A DNA stretch of 64,000 nt from Loigolactobacillus bifermentans DSM 20003 (GTDB lineage Bacteria; Bacillota; Bacilli; Lactobacillales; Lactobacillaceae): positions 1-64,000 of the forward strand of contig NZ_AZDA01000121.1 of the NCBI RefSeq assembly GCF_001434575.1. Reading direction: 5' to 3'. The notes beneath the pieces were generated by a model. It saw only the letters and a program-made list of their open reading frames with translations, did no database searches and had not been told where the DNA came from. Position 1 is the stretch's first letter. The number at the start of each line of letters is the position of its first letter. Shown in pieces: positions 8,619 to 16,600 of this stretch. A program made the position numbers and the translations under genes.

Positions 8619-9614
8619 TTAAAAAGCGACTTCGCTATCATCTGAGCCGGTTTCGATCAGATTTTTATTACTCGTTAATGCAAACTGCACCATATTTTTA
8701 ACAGCAGTTGTGGTATAAAAGGCAATATGTGGGGTGACTAAAACGTTATCCCGCAGCATTAAATCCTTTAAACGGGCGTCTGGAATGGCATCGAAACTGC
8801 CAAAGTCGGTATTAAATACCCCAACTTCATCTTCATAAGTATCAATGGCGGCGCCAGCAATCTTACCGCTATCCAGCCCTTTAATCAGTGCATCTGTATC
8901 GATCAATGCACCTCTGGCAGCGTTGACTAAGAAGACGCCGTCTTTCATTTTTGCAATTGATTCATCGTTGATCATGCGATCATTATCTTTAGTGGCAGGT
9001 GCATGTAAGGTGATCACATCTGCTTGGGCATATAACTCATCCAAGGTATCCACGTACATGCCTTCCGCTTCCAAAGTGGGGTTGCGGAACACATCATAGG
9101 CAATCACTTTGGCCCCAAAACCTTTATAAATTTGAATCGCAGCACGACCGATCCGGCCGGTTGCCACAACCCCAACGGTCATTTGGTTTAATTCCAAAGC
9201 AATATCAGGCGCCCATTTCAAATTCCCAGCGGCTTGCTTTTTGTCGAAAATATTCGTATACCGCAACAAACGCATGAGTTGGGTCACACTTAATTCCGCA
9301 ATTGCGGCTGGTGAATAAGCTGGGACATTGGTGACTTTAAACCCATTGCGCTTAATGGCGTCCGCATCAATGTTGTCCACCCCAACATTACGAAGGGACA
9401 AGGCAGTAATGCCATAACTGGCTAATTTGTCTAAAACTGCGGCAGTATAAGGCTTTTGCTGATACACAACTGCCCCGTCATACCCTTTGGCTTGTTCAAC
9501 GGTGTCTTCATCTAATAATGCACTGACAATCTTGACTTCAACATTTTGACTTTCTGACCACTGCGCGACATAGGGACGTTCATCATCACGAATACCATAA
9601 GCAACTATCTTCAT
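8619..9614 (-). CDS. ldhD: D-lactate dehydrogenase
   Basis: 331 residues, the normal size of lactobacillar NAD-dependent D-2-hydroxyacid dehydrogenases that reduce pyruvate to D-lactate. The catalytic set is present: R234 in NAARGALID, a Glu at 261-263 and H296 in TPHIAFY. SLRNVGVDN and NVPAYSPAAIAE are typical. The dinucleotide loop reads ATGRIG at 151-156, where the first Gly of the usual GTGRIG is Ala; this is tolerable but unusual. The start ATG has GGAGGT 5 bases upstream. A catabolite-type site lies about 205 bp upstream (9819-9833). A paralogue with main fermentative function elsewhere cannot be excluded, nor another 2-oxoacid substrate. Confidence 0.88.
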   Translation of the reverse strand: MKIVAYGIRDDERPYVAQWSESQNVEVKIVSALLDEDTVEQAKGYDGAVVYQQKPYTAAVLDKLASYGITALSLRNVGVDNIDADAIKRNGFKVTNVPAYSPAAIAELSVTQLMRLLRYTNIFDKKQAAGNLKWAPDIALELNQMTVGVVATGRIGRAAIQIYKGFGAKVIAYDVFRNPTLEAEGMYVDTLDELYAQADVITLHAPATKDNDRMINDESIAKMKDGVFLVNAARGALIDTDALIKGLDSGKIAGAAIDTYEDEVGVFNTDFGSFDAIPDARLKDLMLRDNVLVTPHIAFYTTTAVKNMVQFALTSNKNLIETGSDDSEVAF

Positions 9615-9818
9615 AACTTACCTCCGTGCCTTTGCTTTGCCTGCCTAACTTCACTTGTCAAAAGTTCTCCTCAACAGTACGTTAACATCCAGACGGAAAG
9701 CTCGGTGCCCCCGACTCATGTCATCTCCAAGCCTAATTGAAAATGAGATTCGTCATCAGCTAGAACCAATCCATACATTAGTTAAACCTAATTACACTAT
9801 GAGTGTGTCTATCATAGC

Positions 9819-9833
9819 ATGTAAGCGCTTTAT
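9819..9833. promoter_or_regulatory. Candidate cre (CcpA) site upstream of ldhD
   Basis: ATGTAAGCGCTTTAT fits the WTGNAANCGNWNNCW consensus except for the C near its end. The remainder of 9630-10140 has no supportable gene; overlapping short frames there look like chance. Confidence 0.45.
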
Positions 9834-10142
9834 TATCAATAACTTTTGTGACATTTTGAAGTGAAATGTAAGTGAGCTACAAATTGTGAATACAAGTAGC
9901 CCTTTCATTTTGCCCCTCATAAAAGCTGGTTGCGCAATTGAATTATAATAATTCAATAATAAAATTACTATACCAATTGATAGACAGCTTTTAAAAATCA
10001 ACCCATCCACAGAAATAAATGCTTTTCATTAAGCGACTTTCATTTTGAGAAACAGCTTAGAAATAAGCAACCAATTCTGATTTAACATCAACAGAATGAC
10101 CTCAGAAAGCCGAATCATGTTTGTCTTATTCAGGACGGATCG

Positions 10143-10172
10143 AAAAAAGCCTCCCACCTTAAAATAGCAGAA
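10143..10172 (-). terminator. Likely terminator of the HpaB gene
   Basis: On the minus strand GCCTTCT pairs, with G-U pairs, to GGGAGGC and is followed by T6. Confidence 0.5.
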
Positions 10173-10182
10173 GGCAATCATT

Positions 10183-11598
10183 TTATTCCGATAAAATGCG
10201 ATATAACATATCGCGGCCTTTATCCAGTGCTTCATTTTGGTAATGGTTGGCCCGAATCCGAATCGGATCACCACCGTGATAATACTCATACATCAATTGA
10301 CGTTGCCCAAAAGCCTCACCCGTTACATCCCAGCCTAAGTTCAACAACTTCGCCCGGAAAGTGGCATCCATTAAATGACTCCCCATGGTTGCCTCTAAAG
10401 TGGTTCCTAATTCGCCGTCGAAATCGCGAAAATCAGGAACGCTCATCATCGAACCTGCTCCTAATAACTGAATCGTTTTAATGGCTTTTTCGTACATTTT
10501 CGGCAACTGCGCGCGAATGGCCAAAATGGCCTGCATATTAGGGCCAAATACCCCGGCATCATCCAACTCACCTGAAACTTCTGCATTTAAAAGGGCGCCG
10601 CGAATCAACTCTAAGTTGGCCGTTAAATCGCCAAGCGATTCCTGAACATTTAAGAAATGGTCCACCCCAAGCCGTTCCGCAATTTCAATGGCCAACGTGG
10701 TGACAAATTCCAATTTGATGACGCCACGCGCCTGATCTTGATGGGAGGTGTGGTCAAATAACCCACTGTCCATAAAGAATTTGTTCGACTGTACCACATC
10801 CTGGAACACATAAACTTGTTCCCAAGGCACAAATACCTGGTCGAAGACGATATAAGCGTCGATTTCATCAAATGCATTGGAGAGTGGGTAATCATCCCGA
10901 CTGTACCCCGGCCGATTAAACGGCTTGCGGCAAATGATCTTCAACCCGTCTGCATTGTTTCGCAGTGAAAAGGCCAGCGCATAGGCTTCATCCCCAGGTG
11001 ACAAAGTTGGGGTGTTGAAAATCAACAGTTCATCTGACAACGGCGCCAAGGTGTTCACCATTTTTGCCCCCGAAACATAAATACCTTGCGCGGTGACTTT
11101 TGTCGCTTGCACCCCAGTGGCGCCACGCTTCACATCATGCAGTTCCTGCGCCCGATCAATTTGCGGATTCTGTAAGGCATGGGACACAAATACATCGTCT
11201 TGCTGAATATGCTGACAATAAGCCTTGGCATTTGCCGCAAAATCGGTGTACTGGCCTTGCCCTAAAAAATCAGTGTGTGCCGCAAAAGCCGGAATACCAG
11301 CATTAATGAAATCCGGTGTCCGCCCTAACATGCCGTAAGACAGTTCCGCAATGTCCTGATAAACTTGCCGCTTAGCTGCCAAGTCAGCTGCCGACCGTGG
11401 CGTTTTAAACACGGTATCAGCTTGTTTGCCAGCCGCATCCGTAAACAAATGCGTTTCTGGCCGTTCTTCCTGTAACCGATAGTAACCATTCACATACGTC
11501 AACGTATCCCGAAACAACTGAACGGTGGAAGGCTGTTGCACCCGTTCACCGTTCAAATAAATCGTACGTCCATCATCTAAACTTGCCAATTCAATCAT
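10183..11598 (-). CDS. HpaB-family flavin monooxygenase / 4-hydroxyphenylacetate 3-hydroxylase-like
   Basis: 471 residues, colinear with the HpaB/PvcC/4-hydroxybutyryl-CoA dehydratase family. Visible hallmarks are GRTPDFINA near residue 91, the block around VKRGATGVQATKVTAQGIYVSGAKM, PFNRPGYSRDDYPLSNAFDEIDAY with VFVPWEQVYVF, and GAGSMMSVPDF towards the C-terminus. HpaB enzymes use FADH2 from a separate reductase (HpaC) to hydroxylate phenols. No hpaC gene is adjacent; a free FMN reductase lies far away at 26166. The 4-hydroxybutyryl-CoA dehydratase cysteines are not evident, which favours a monooxygenase. AAGGGG lies 10 bases before the ATG. A cre-like site sits in the promoter region. Substrate, perhaps a plant phenolic, is inference. 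Confidence 0.8.
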   Translation of the reverse strand: MIELASLDDGRTIYLNGERVQQPSTVQLFRDTLTYVNGYYRLQEERPETHLFTDAAGKQADTVFKTPRSAADLAAKRQVYQDIAELSYGMLGRTPDFINAGIPAFAAHTDFLGQGQYTDFAANAKAYCQHIQQDDVFVSHALQNPQIDRAQELHDVKRGATGVQATKVTAQGIYVSGAKMVNTLAPLSDELLIFNTPTLSPGDEAYALAFSLRNNADGLKIICRKPFNRPGYSRDDYPLSNAFDEIDAYIVFDQVFVPWEQVYVFQDVVQSNKFFMDSGLFDHTSHQDQARGVIKLEFVTTLAIEIAERLGVDHFLNVQESLGDLTANLELIRGALLNAEVSGELDDAGVFGPNMQAILAIRAQLPKMYEKAIKTIQLLGAGSMMSVPDFRDFDGELGTTLEATMGSHLMDATFRAKLLNLGWDVTGEAFGQRQLMYEYYHGGDPIRIRANHYQNEALDKGRDMLYRILSE

Positions 11599-11621
11599 TT
11601 CGATCCATCCCCTTCGATGTC

Positions 11622-11635
11622 GTTAGCGCTTTCTG
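11622..11635. promoter_or_regulatory. Possible cre site before the HpaB gene
   Basis: On the minus strand AGAAAGCGCTAAC has the cre core, just upstream of the ribosome site. A second weaker GCGCT block lies near 11655. The remaining sequence to 11931 shows no gene. Confidence 0.3.
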
Positions 11636-11931
11636 CCAGTATACCGCATGTTTCAAGCGCTGACCAATCTGACTTCTAAGGTAAATTTAAGCGAAAAATC
11701 ACAAGCCAAGGTTAACTGATACTGGCCTTTCAATTTAATGAAATTAGCCTACGCACTGCCTATACCAATGAAAAATATTTTGTGCGTGTTCAGTGGCTTT
11801 CCAGGCGGCTCAATCAGTTCAAAGTTTCATTATGGATAAATACACGCGCTAATAACATATTTTATATGAAATTTAATCTTGTTCACGATTACGTTTGCAT
11901 GGCTTTTAAAATATAACTATTTTTAACTTCA

Positions 11932-12249
11932 TTAAAAGCGTTTGCCTGACGCAAACTCTTGATGATTTGTAATTGTTACCATTCGAATTCGTCGCTCTAC
12001 ATCTATTTTAGAATAGACAACCAATAAGTCTGCTAAAACATGAAATTCACGGTAGCCACGCCATGGTTCATGTTCCAGTACATGATCATCATACATGGCT
12101 GGTAACTGCCCCTCGACTGCCAATAATTCAACCGCATCAAGAATTGCTTCACGAGCATCTTTTGTATCCTGAACCGACAAATTAAACAACGTCGTCAAAT
12201 GATCCATACGTTTTATAAATGTTTTTTCAAGTCTGATATCATAGCTCAT
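11932..12249 (-). CDS. YafQ/RelE-type toxin of a type II toxin-antitoxin module
   Basis: About 105 residues with the YafQ signature order: a basic N-terminus (LEKTFIKRMDHL), LPAMYDDHVLEHEPWRGYREFHVL in the middle, DLLVVYSKI and the terminal ITNHQEFASG. The family degrades mRNA on the ribosome. The His in the terminal NHQEF block and in DDH are the likely catalytic positions. ATG at 12249 is chosen because GGGG lies 6 bases before it; ATG at 12261 in the antitoxin end is also possible. It follows the antitoxin with overlap or a 2-base gap, so translation is coupled. Fully intact. Confidence 0.85.
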   Translation of the reverse strand: MSYDIRLEKTFIKRMDHLTTLFNLSVQDTKDAREAILDAVELLAVEGQLPAMYDDHVLEHEPWRGYREFHVLADLLVVYSKIDVERRIRMVTITNHQEFASGKRF

Positions 12250-12251
12250 CG

Positions 12252-12539
12252 TTATCCCCATCGCTGCCGTAATGCTTGAAAATTAGTTACCTGCTCACCA
12301 GTGTCAGCTAACAAGCTTTGCTCTTCCGCTTTCGCAATTAGCATTGCATTTTCTACAGCTTCCGGTAGTTGTGGCGTCTCCTTTGCATTCACCGGATAGC
12401 TAAATCCCTTATCGCGATTAAACTTTGCGATAAACATTTTAAGCGCCGCCGCAGGGGTTAGACCAATAGCTTTTGCATTTTTTTCAAATTCGCGTTTCTC
12501 TTTTTCATCAAGGCGAAAACCAATTTGTGATAAGGCCAT
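12252..12539 (-). CDS. RelB/DinJ-type antitoxin
   Basis: About 95 residues. The N-terminal MALSQIGFRLDEKEKREFEKNAKAIGLTP matches the ribbon-helix-helix part of RelB/DinJ antitoxins, which bind the operator as dimers. The C-terminal part (LPEAVENAMLIAKAEEQ...FQALRQRWG) is the flexible toxin-binding tail. ATG at 12539 is chosen: AGGAGGT lies 7 bases upstream, whereas the longer frame starts at a GTG inside that site. It neutralises the YafQ-like toxin encoded next and represses its own promoter (family knowledge). The direct repeat at 12582-12605 is a plausible operator. Confidence 0.85.
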   Translation of the reverse strand: MALSQIGFRLDEKEKREFEKNAKAIGLTPAAALKMFIAKFNRDKGFSYPVNAKETPQLPEAVENAMLIAKAEEQSLLADTGEQVTNFQALRQRWG

Positions 12540-12581
12540 AATGACCACCTCCTGTATTTATTATGCAGCATTATTTAAGCA

Positions 12582-12605
12582 ATTGGCTAGTAAATTGCTA
12601 GTATT
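12582..12605. promoter_or_regulatory. Direct repeat, likely toxin-antitoxin operator
   Basis: ATTGGCTAGTAA is followed at once by ATTGCTAGTATT, about 45 bp upstream of the antitoxin start. RelB-type repressors usually bind such repeats. Confidence 0.4.
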
Positions 12606-12691
12606 TAAAAGCTATTTACTATTCTTTTCATTAACAATTCACGACTTAACGATTGACACAACTACAAAGACACTACAATCTTGGAACAAAC

Positions 12692-12723
12692 AAAAAGGCC
12701 GCAAGTCATTTGAACTTGCGGCC
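12692..12723 (-). terminator. Terminator of the 73-residue protein gene
   Basis: GGCCGCAAGT and ACTTGCGGCC pair across a 7-base loop; T5 follows on the minus strand. Confidence 0.85.
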
Positions 12724-12741
12724 TGAATCGTCCTTCAAACC

Positions 12742-12963
12742 CTAATTGGTGATCACATGCTGAAACTGAATGGTATGATCCGCCAGACTAGCATGAAACA
12801 ACCCTTTCACGCTGGTTTTGGCGTCAACCATGACCACGGTGTAATCCTCACCGCCGGTTTCGCAATGCGCAATGCTGGCATATTCCCCACGAAAACCATT
12901 TTTCCGAAATAAACTGACTAATTTCATTGTTTCTGCTGGTGTGACTGTTGCGAGATTCCCCAA
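12742..12963 (-). CDS. Conserved small protein, paralogue of the gene at 37501
   Basis: About 73 residues starting at TTG 12963 (GNLATVTPAETMKLVSLF). GAGGGG lies 8 bases upstream; the paralogue at 37501 has the same GAGGGG-TTG arrangement, which argues against the longer frames in both. The shared core is ATVT.EE.MKLVSLFRKNGFRGEY..I.H...GG..Y.V.MVD.KT.VKGLF.A.LA...I.FQHVI. It looks cytosolic and folded, with no signal peptide. I do not recognise a named domain and give no function. Confidence 0.7.
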   Translation of the reverse strand: MGNLATVTPAETMKLVSLFRKNGFRGEYASIAHCETGGEDYTVVMVDAKTSVKGLFHASLADHTIQFQHVITN

Positions 12964-13143
12964 AATAATGTCCCCTCTATTTCTCATTCAATAACACGTC
13001 TTTTCCAGTGCTATCCCTATCGATTTTACCGCAATTCAAAATGAAATGTAACGGCTTTCTCATTGTGTATTTTAAAACCAAAATCGACCTGTTATACTGA
13101 ATTAAAATGGGTTATGTCATCGCTGAACTGGAGGAGGTTCACC

Positions 13144-13520
13144 GTGAAAATCAAGCGCTATTGGCCAACACTGTTACTTGTGATCATCTGGGTAGCAGGC
13201 TTCCCCTACTGCCTCAATTAAACCCCTATGCTGTTCTGGTATTCGATATCGTCCTGCTGATTATTGTCATAATTGGTGCCCTTTGGAGTCGGCGGCGGTT
13301 GCGCGGTGAGCTGCGTGAATTATGGGCCTTAGCGGCGCAATTAGGTTACACCACCCAGCAAGTCCGGGCCATTGCTGAAACCGCCTATCCGCAATTCAAA
13401 TATGGCCTGATCGACTGGGACCAATCCCGTGGCGCAACCCCGCAATTTTTTCCCAGTCGGCGGGTGTTAGTCATTTTAAAACAGCGTTTGGCAACCACCC
13501 TTGAAACAAACAACCTTTGA
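13144..13520 (+). CDS. Small two-helix membrane protein, apparent frameshift near 13221
   Basis: An uninterrupted frame runs 13107-13520, but its first part is polar and its ATG lies about 8 bp after a TATACT box (13093-13098), near the transcription start. A better start is GTG at 13144, with GGAGGAGG 6 bases upstream. That frame encodes KIKRYWPTLLLVIIWVAGF, a typical membrane anchor, and stops at 13221. The other frame then encodes a second helix (VFDIVLLIIVIIGALW) and a basic cytosolic tail to 13520. The two halves look like one protein split by a one-base shift. It could be a real mutation, a sequencing error or two genes. Function unknown. Confidence 0.5.
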
Positions 13521-13538
13521 ATCCTAACCTGATATGTT

Positions 13539-13576
13539 AGCGTTGCTTGCGGCTTTGCTGGTCAACGCTTTTTTTG
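13539..13576 (+). terminator. Terminator of the small membrane protein gene
   Basis: AGCGTTG and CAACGCT pair around a 17-base loop, followed by T7. Confidence 0.7.
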
Positions 13577-13585
13577 CGCCTACAA

Positions 13586-13620
13586 AAAAGCACCTAGGTC
13601 CCTTAAGGCCTAGATGCTTC
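13586..13620 (-). terminator. Terminator of the mucin-binding protein gene
   Basis: AAGCATCTAGG and CCTAGGTGCTT pair with one mismatch on the minus strand and T6 follows. Confidence 0.75.
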
Positions 13621-13638
13621 CAAAATAAAGCTCAGTGT

Positions 13639-16600
13639 TTACTGCTTACGGCGCCGTTGCGCACCCAATCCAAACAGACTAGCAACTGCCACTAATCCGA
13701 TGCCACCTAATGTGCTGGCTGTGGTTGTCGCACTGCCGGTTTGTGGCAACGCGGTTTGCGTCTTACCGTTTGAAATTGTTTGACGCTGTTGTGCGATCGT
13801 TGTGTGGGTCGTAACCGGCGTGCTGGTAGTTGGCACTTTAACCGCTACCGCGGCCGTTGGCTTAGCTGTCACTTGCCCTACAACTGGTGTTGCTGTTGGT
13901 TGTTGCGGTGTCGCATTTGGTTGTGTCGGTTGTGCTGGTTGTTGCGGCGTTACATTTGGTTCTTGCGGCGTTACGGCTTGATAAACCAGCGTCAAGGTCA
14001 TGGCATTGCCTTGATACTGACCGGTAAGCGTAGCTTGTGCTGGATTTTGTAAGGTATAGCCGTTGATAGTTGGCGCCGTAATGGTAAAGGCCGTTCCGAC
14101 CAAACCGTTTTGCGTGGTGTCAGCGGCAATTGGATGCCCGTTTTCATCCACATAATGAACGGTTAATTGGGTCTGGGTCTGGCTTTCATCTGGCGTCACA
14201 CCATCTTTTTGATAATGGAGCGTTAAAGTCATCGCGTTACCTTGATACGTCCCAGTAACTACTCTTTGCTGCGTCGTATAACCCGAAATTGTTGGTGCCG
14301 TGACAGTAAAATCAGTTCCAACTTGACCACTTTGCGTGGTATCCGCTGCAATCGTTTTGCCATTTTGATCCACATAATGCACCGTTAACTGCGTTTGTGT
14401 TTGGCTTTCGTCCACTTGCGGAATCGCTTGGTACGTATACGTAATGGCCATCGCATTGCCTTGATACGTGCCCGTTACCGTTTGATCCGGGCTCACCAGA
14501 CTGTAATTGCCAATCGTTGCTGGCGCTGTCACGCTGAAAGCAGTCCCTTTAGGTGCCGTTTTAATAACACTTGGCGCCAACTCATTCCCTTGGTCATCTA
14601 CGTAATGAACCGTTAACTGCGTTTCACCTTGACTTTCGTCTACTTCCGGAATTGCTTGGTACGTGTACGTGATCGTCATGGCGTTGCCTTGATACGTGCC
14701 CGTCACCGTTTGGTCTGGGCTGATCAGACTGTAACTGCCAATCGTCGCTGGTGCCGTCACACTAAACGCCGTTCCTTTAGGCGCCGTTTTAACAACACTT
14801 GGCGCTAATGTGTTGCCTTGATTGTTCACGTAATGAACCGTTAACTGCGTTTCGCCTTGATTTTCATCCACTTGTGGAATCGCTTGGTACGTATACGTAA
14901 TCGTCATCGCGTTACCTTGATACGTGCCCGTCACTGTTTGATCCGGGCTCACCAGACTGTAACTACCAATCGTTGCTGGCGCTGTCACGCTGAAAGCAGT
15001 CCCTTTAGGTGCCGTTTTAACAACACTTGGTGCCAACTCATTTCCTTGGTCGTCTACGTAATGAACCGTTAACTGCGTTTCGCCTTGGCTTTCGTCCACT
15101 TGTGGCACCGCTTGATACGTATACGTGATGGTCATGGCGTTGCCCTGATACGTACCTTTGACTGTTTGATCTGGACTGATCAGAATATGATTGCCGATCG
15201 TCGCTGGTGCTGTGATGCTAAAGGCGGTTCCTTTAGGTGCTGTTTTAACAACACTTGGCGCTAATGTGTTGCCTTGATCGTCCACGTAATGAACCGTTAA
15301 CTGTGTTTCGCCTTGGTTTTCTTCCACTTGTGGCACCGCTTGATACGTATACGTAATGGTCATGGCGTTACCTTGATACGTGCCTTTAACTGTTTGATCT
15401 GGACTGATCAGAATATGATTGCCAATCGTTGCTGGGGCCGTGATGCTAAACGCCGTTCCTTGCGGTGCTGTTTTGGTGATGCTTGGTGACAACACGTTCC
15501 CTGCCTGGTCTACGTAATGGACCGTCAAGTGCGTTTGCGTCTGCGTTTCATCAACCAACGTGCTGGCTGGCTGATACGTAAAGGTCACGGCTTTGGTAAT
15601 ATCAAACCGAATCAAATTCGGCATATTAACACTGCCATCCGTTCCAATCCCGGCGGCTGTTAGTTCGGCGGTTGCATCTGCGGTACTGAGTTGGGTACTA
15701 CTGATGATGGTTGCTGGGTCATCATAAGTCTCGACCAACACGGTTTGGTCCGAATTAAAGGTATAACGAACGTACTTGGTGCTTGGTAAACCTAATTGGG
15801 CACCGATTCCAGCTGGTTGGAGTGCTTGTAAGGCATCTGACGTTTCCAACACGATTTGTTGCAAGGCACCGTGCGCATTCAGTGTCAGTTGCGCTGCCGT
15901 TAACGCGTCAGCCGTTGCTTGGGGTCCGCTTACCAGCGTTGATTGTAAAATATGGTCTGCGGTTAGCGCAATACCCTGTGTATTTTCGTAATGAGCCGTG
16001 ATTTGGCTAGGGACTTCTTCAATTGTTTGCACTAAGTTAGTGGGTTGTGTTGGATCGATAATCGCAAAATTCTGATTGGTATAGCCTGGTATGGTCGTAA
16101 CAGACCCTGTATCCGTAATATAACCGCCATCCCATTGATAATCAGCTGGTAATTCAACTAGATTTTGAGTCGCGGCTGTTTCGGTTAAGTCCTTGAAAAT
16201 CCCAATAAACGGTAATGACACCTGAATGGGGTTTCCGTTAACATCTGTCAACGTTTGCGCATAGGCGCTAAACAAATAATGCGGTTGACCGTCTTCAATC
16301 ACTGGCACCGAAACACTAGCCGACAGCAAGTCGCCTTTCAGCGAAACATTCGTTGGGTACACTGAAGTCGAAATCCGTTGACCAGTTGTGGTTTGTGCGG
16401 TATAAGTCACCTGGGCGATTTGGCCTGGATTGGCAAAACCTTGGCCAGCATAAACAAATTGAATCTGATCAAACTTGGCAAAATCAGCGTATGTGCTGAA
16501 ATTAACGGTCCCATCGATACCAATTCCTTGCGCCAACAAAGTTGCCAATAACTTATCGGCCGCCTTGTTTGTGCTGTCATTTAAATATGGAATGCCAAAA

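Noticed and set aside
9655-10289. Short frames between ldhD and the HpaB gene
   Set aside because: They overlap each other on opposite strands, lack ribosome sites and have no recognisable composition.
14395-15072. Two similar plus-strand frames of 71-73 codons
   Set aside because: They repeat only because they lie opposite the 228-bp MucBP repeats.
14420-15560. Possible CRISPR array because of regular repeats
   Set aside because: Units are 228 bp, in frame and protein coding.
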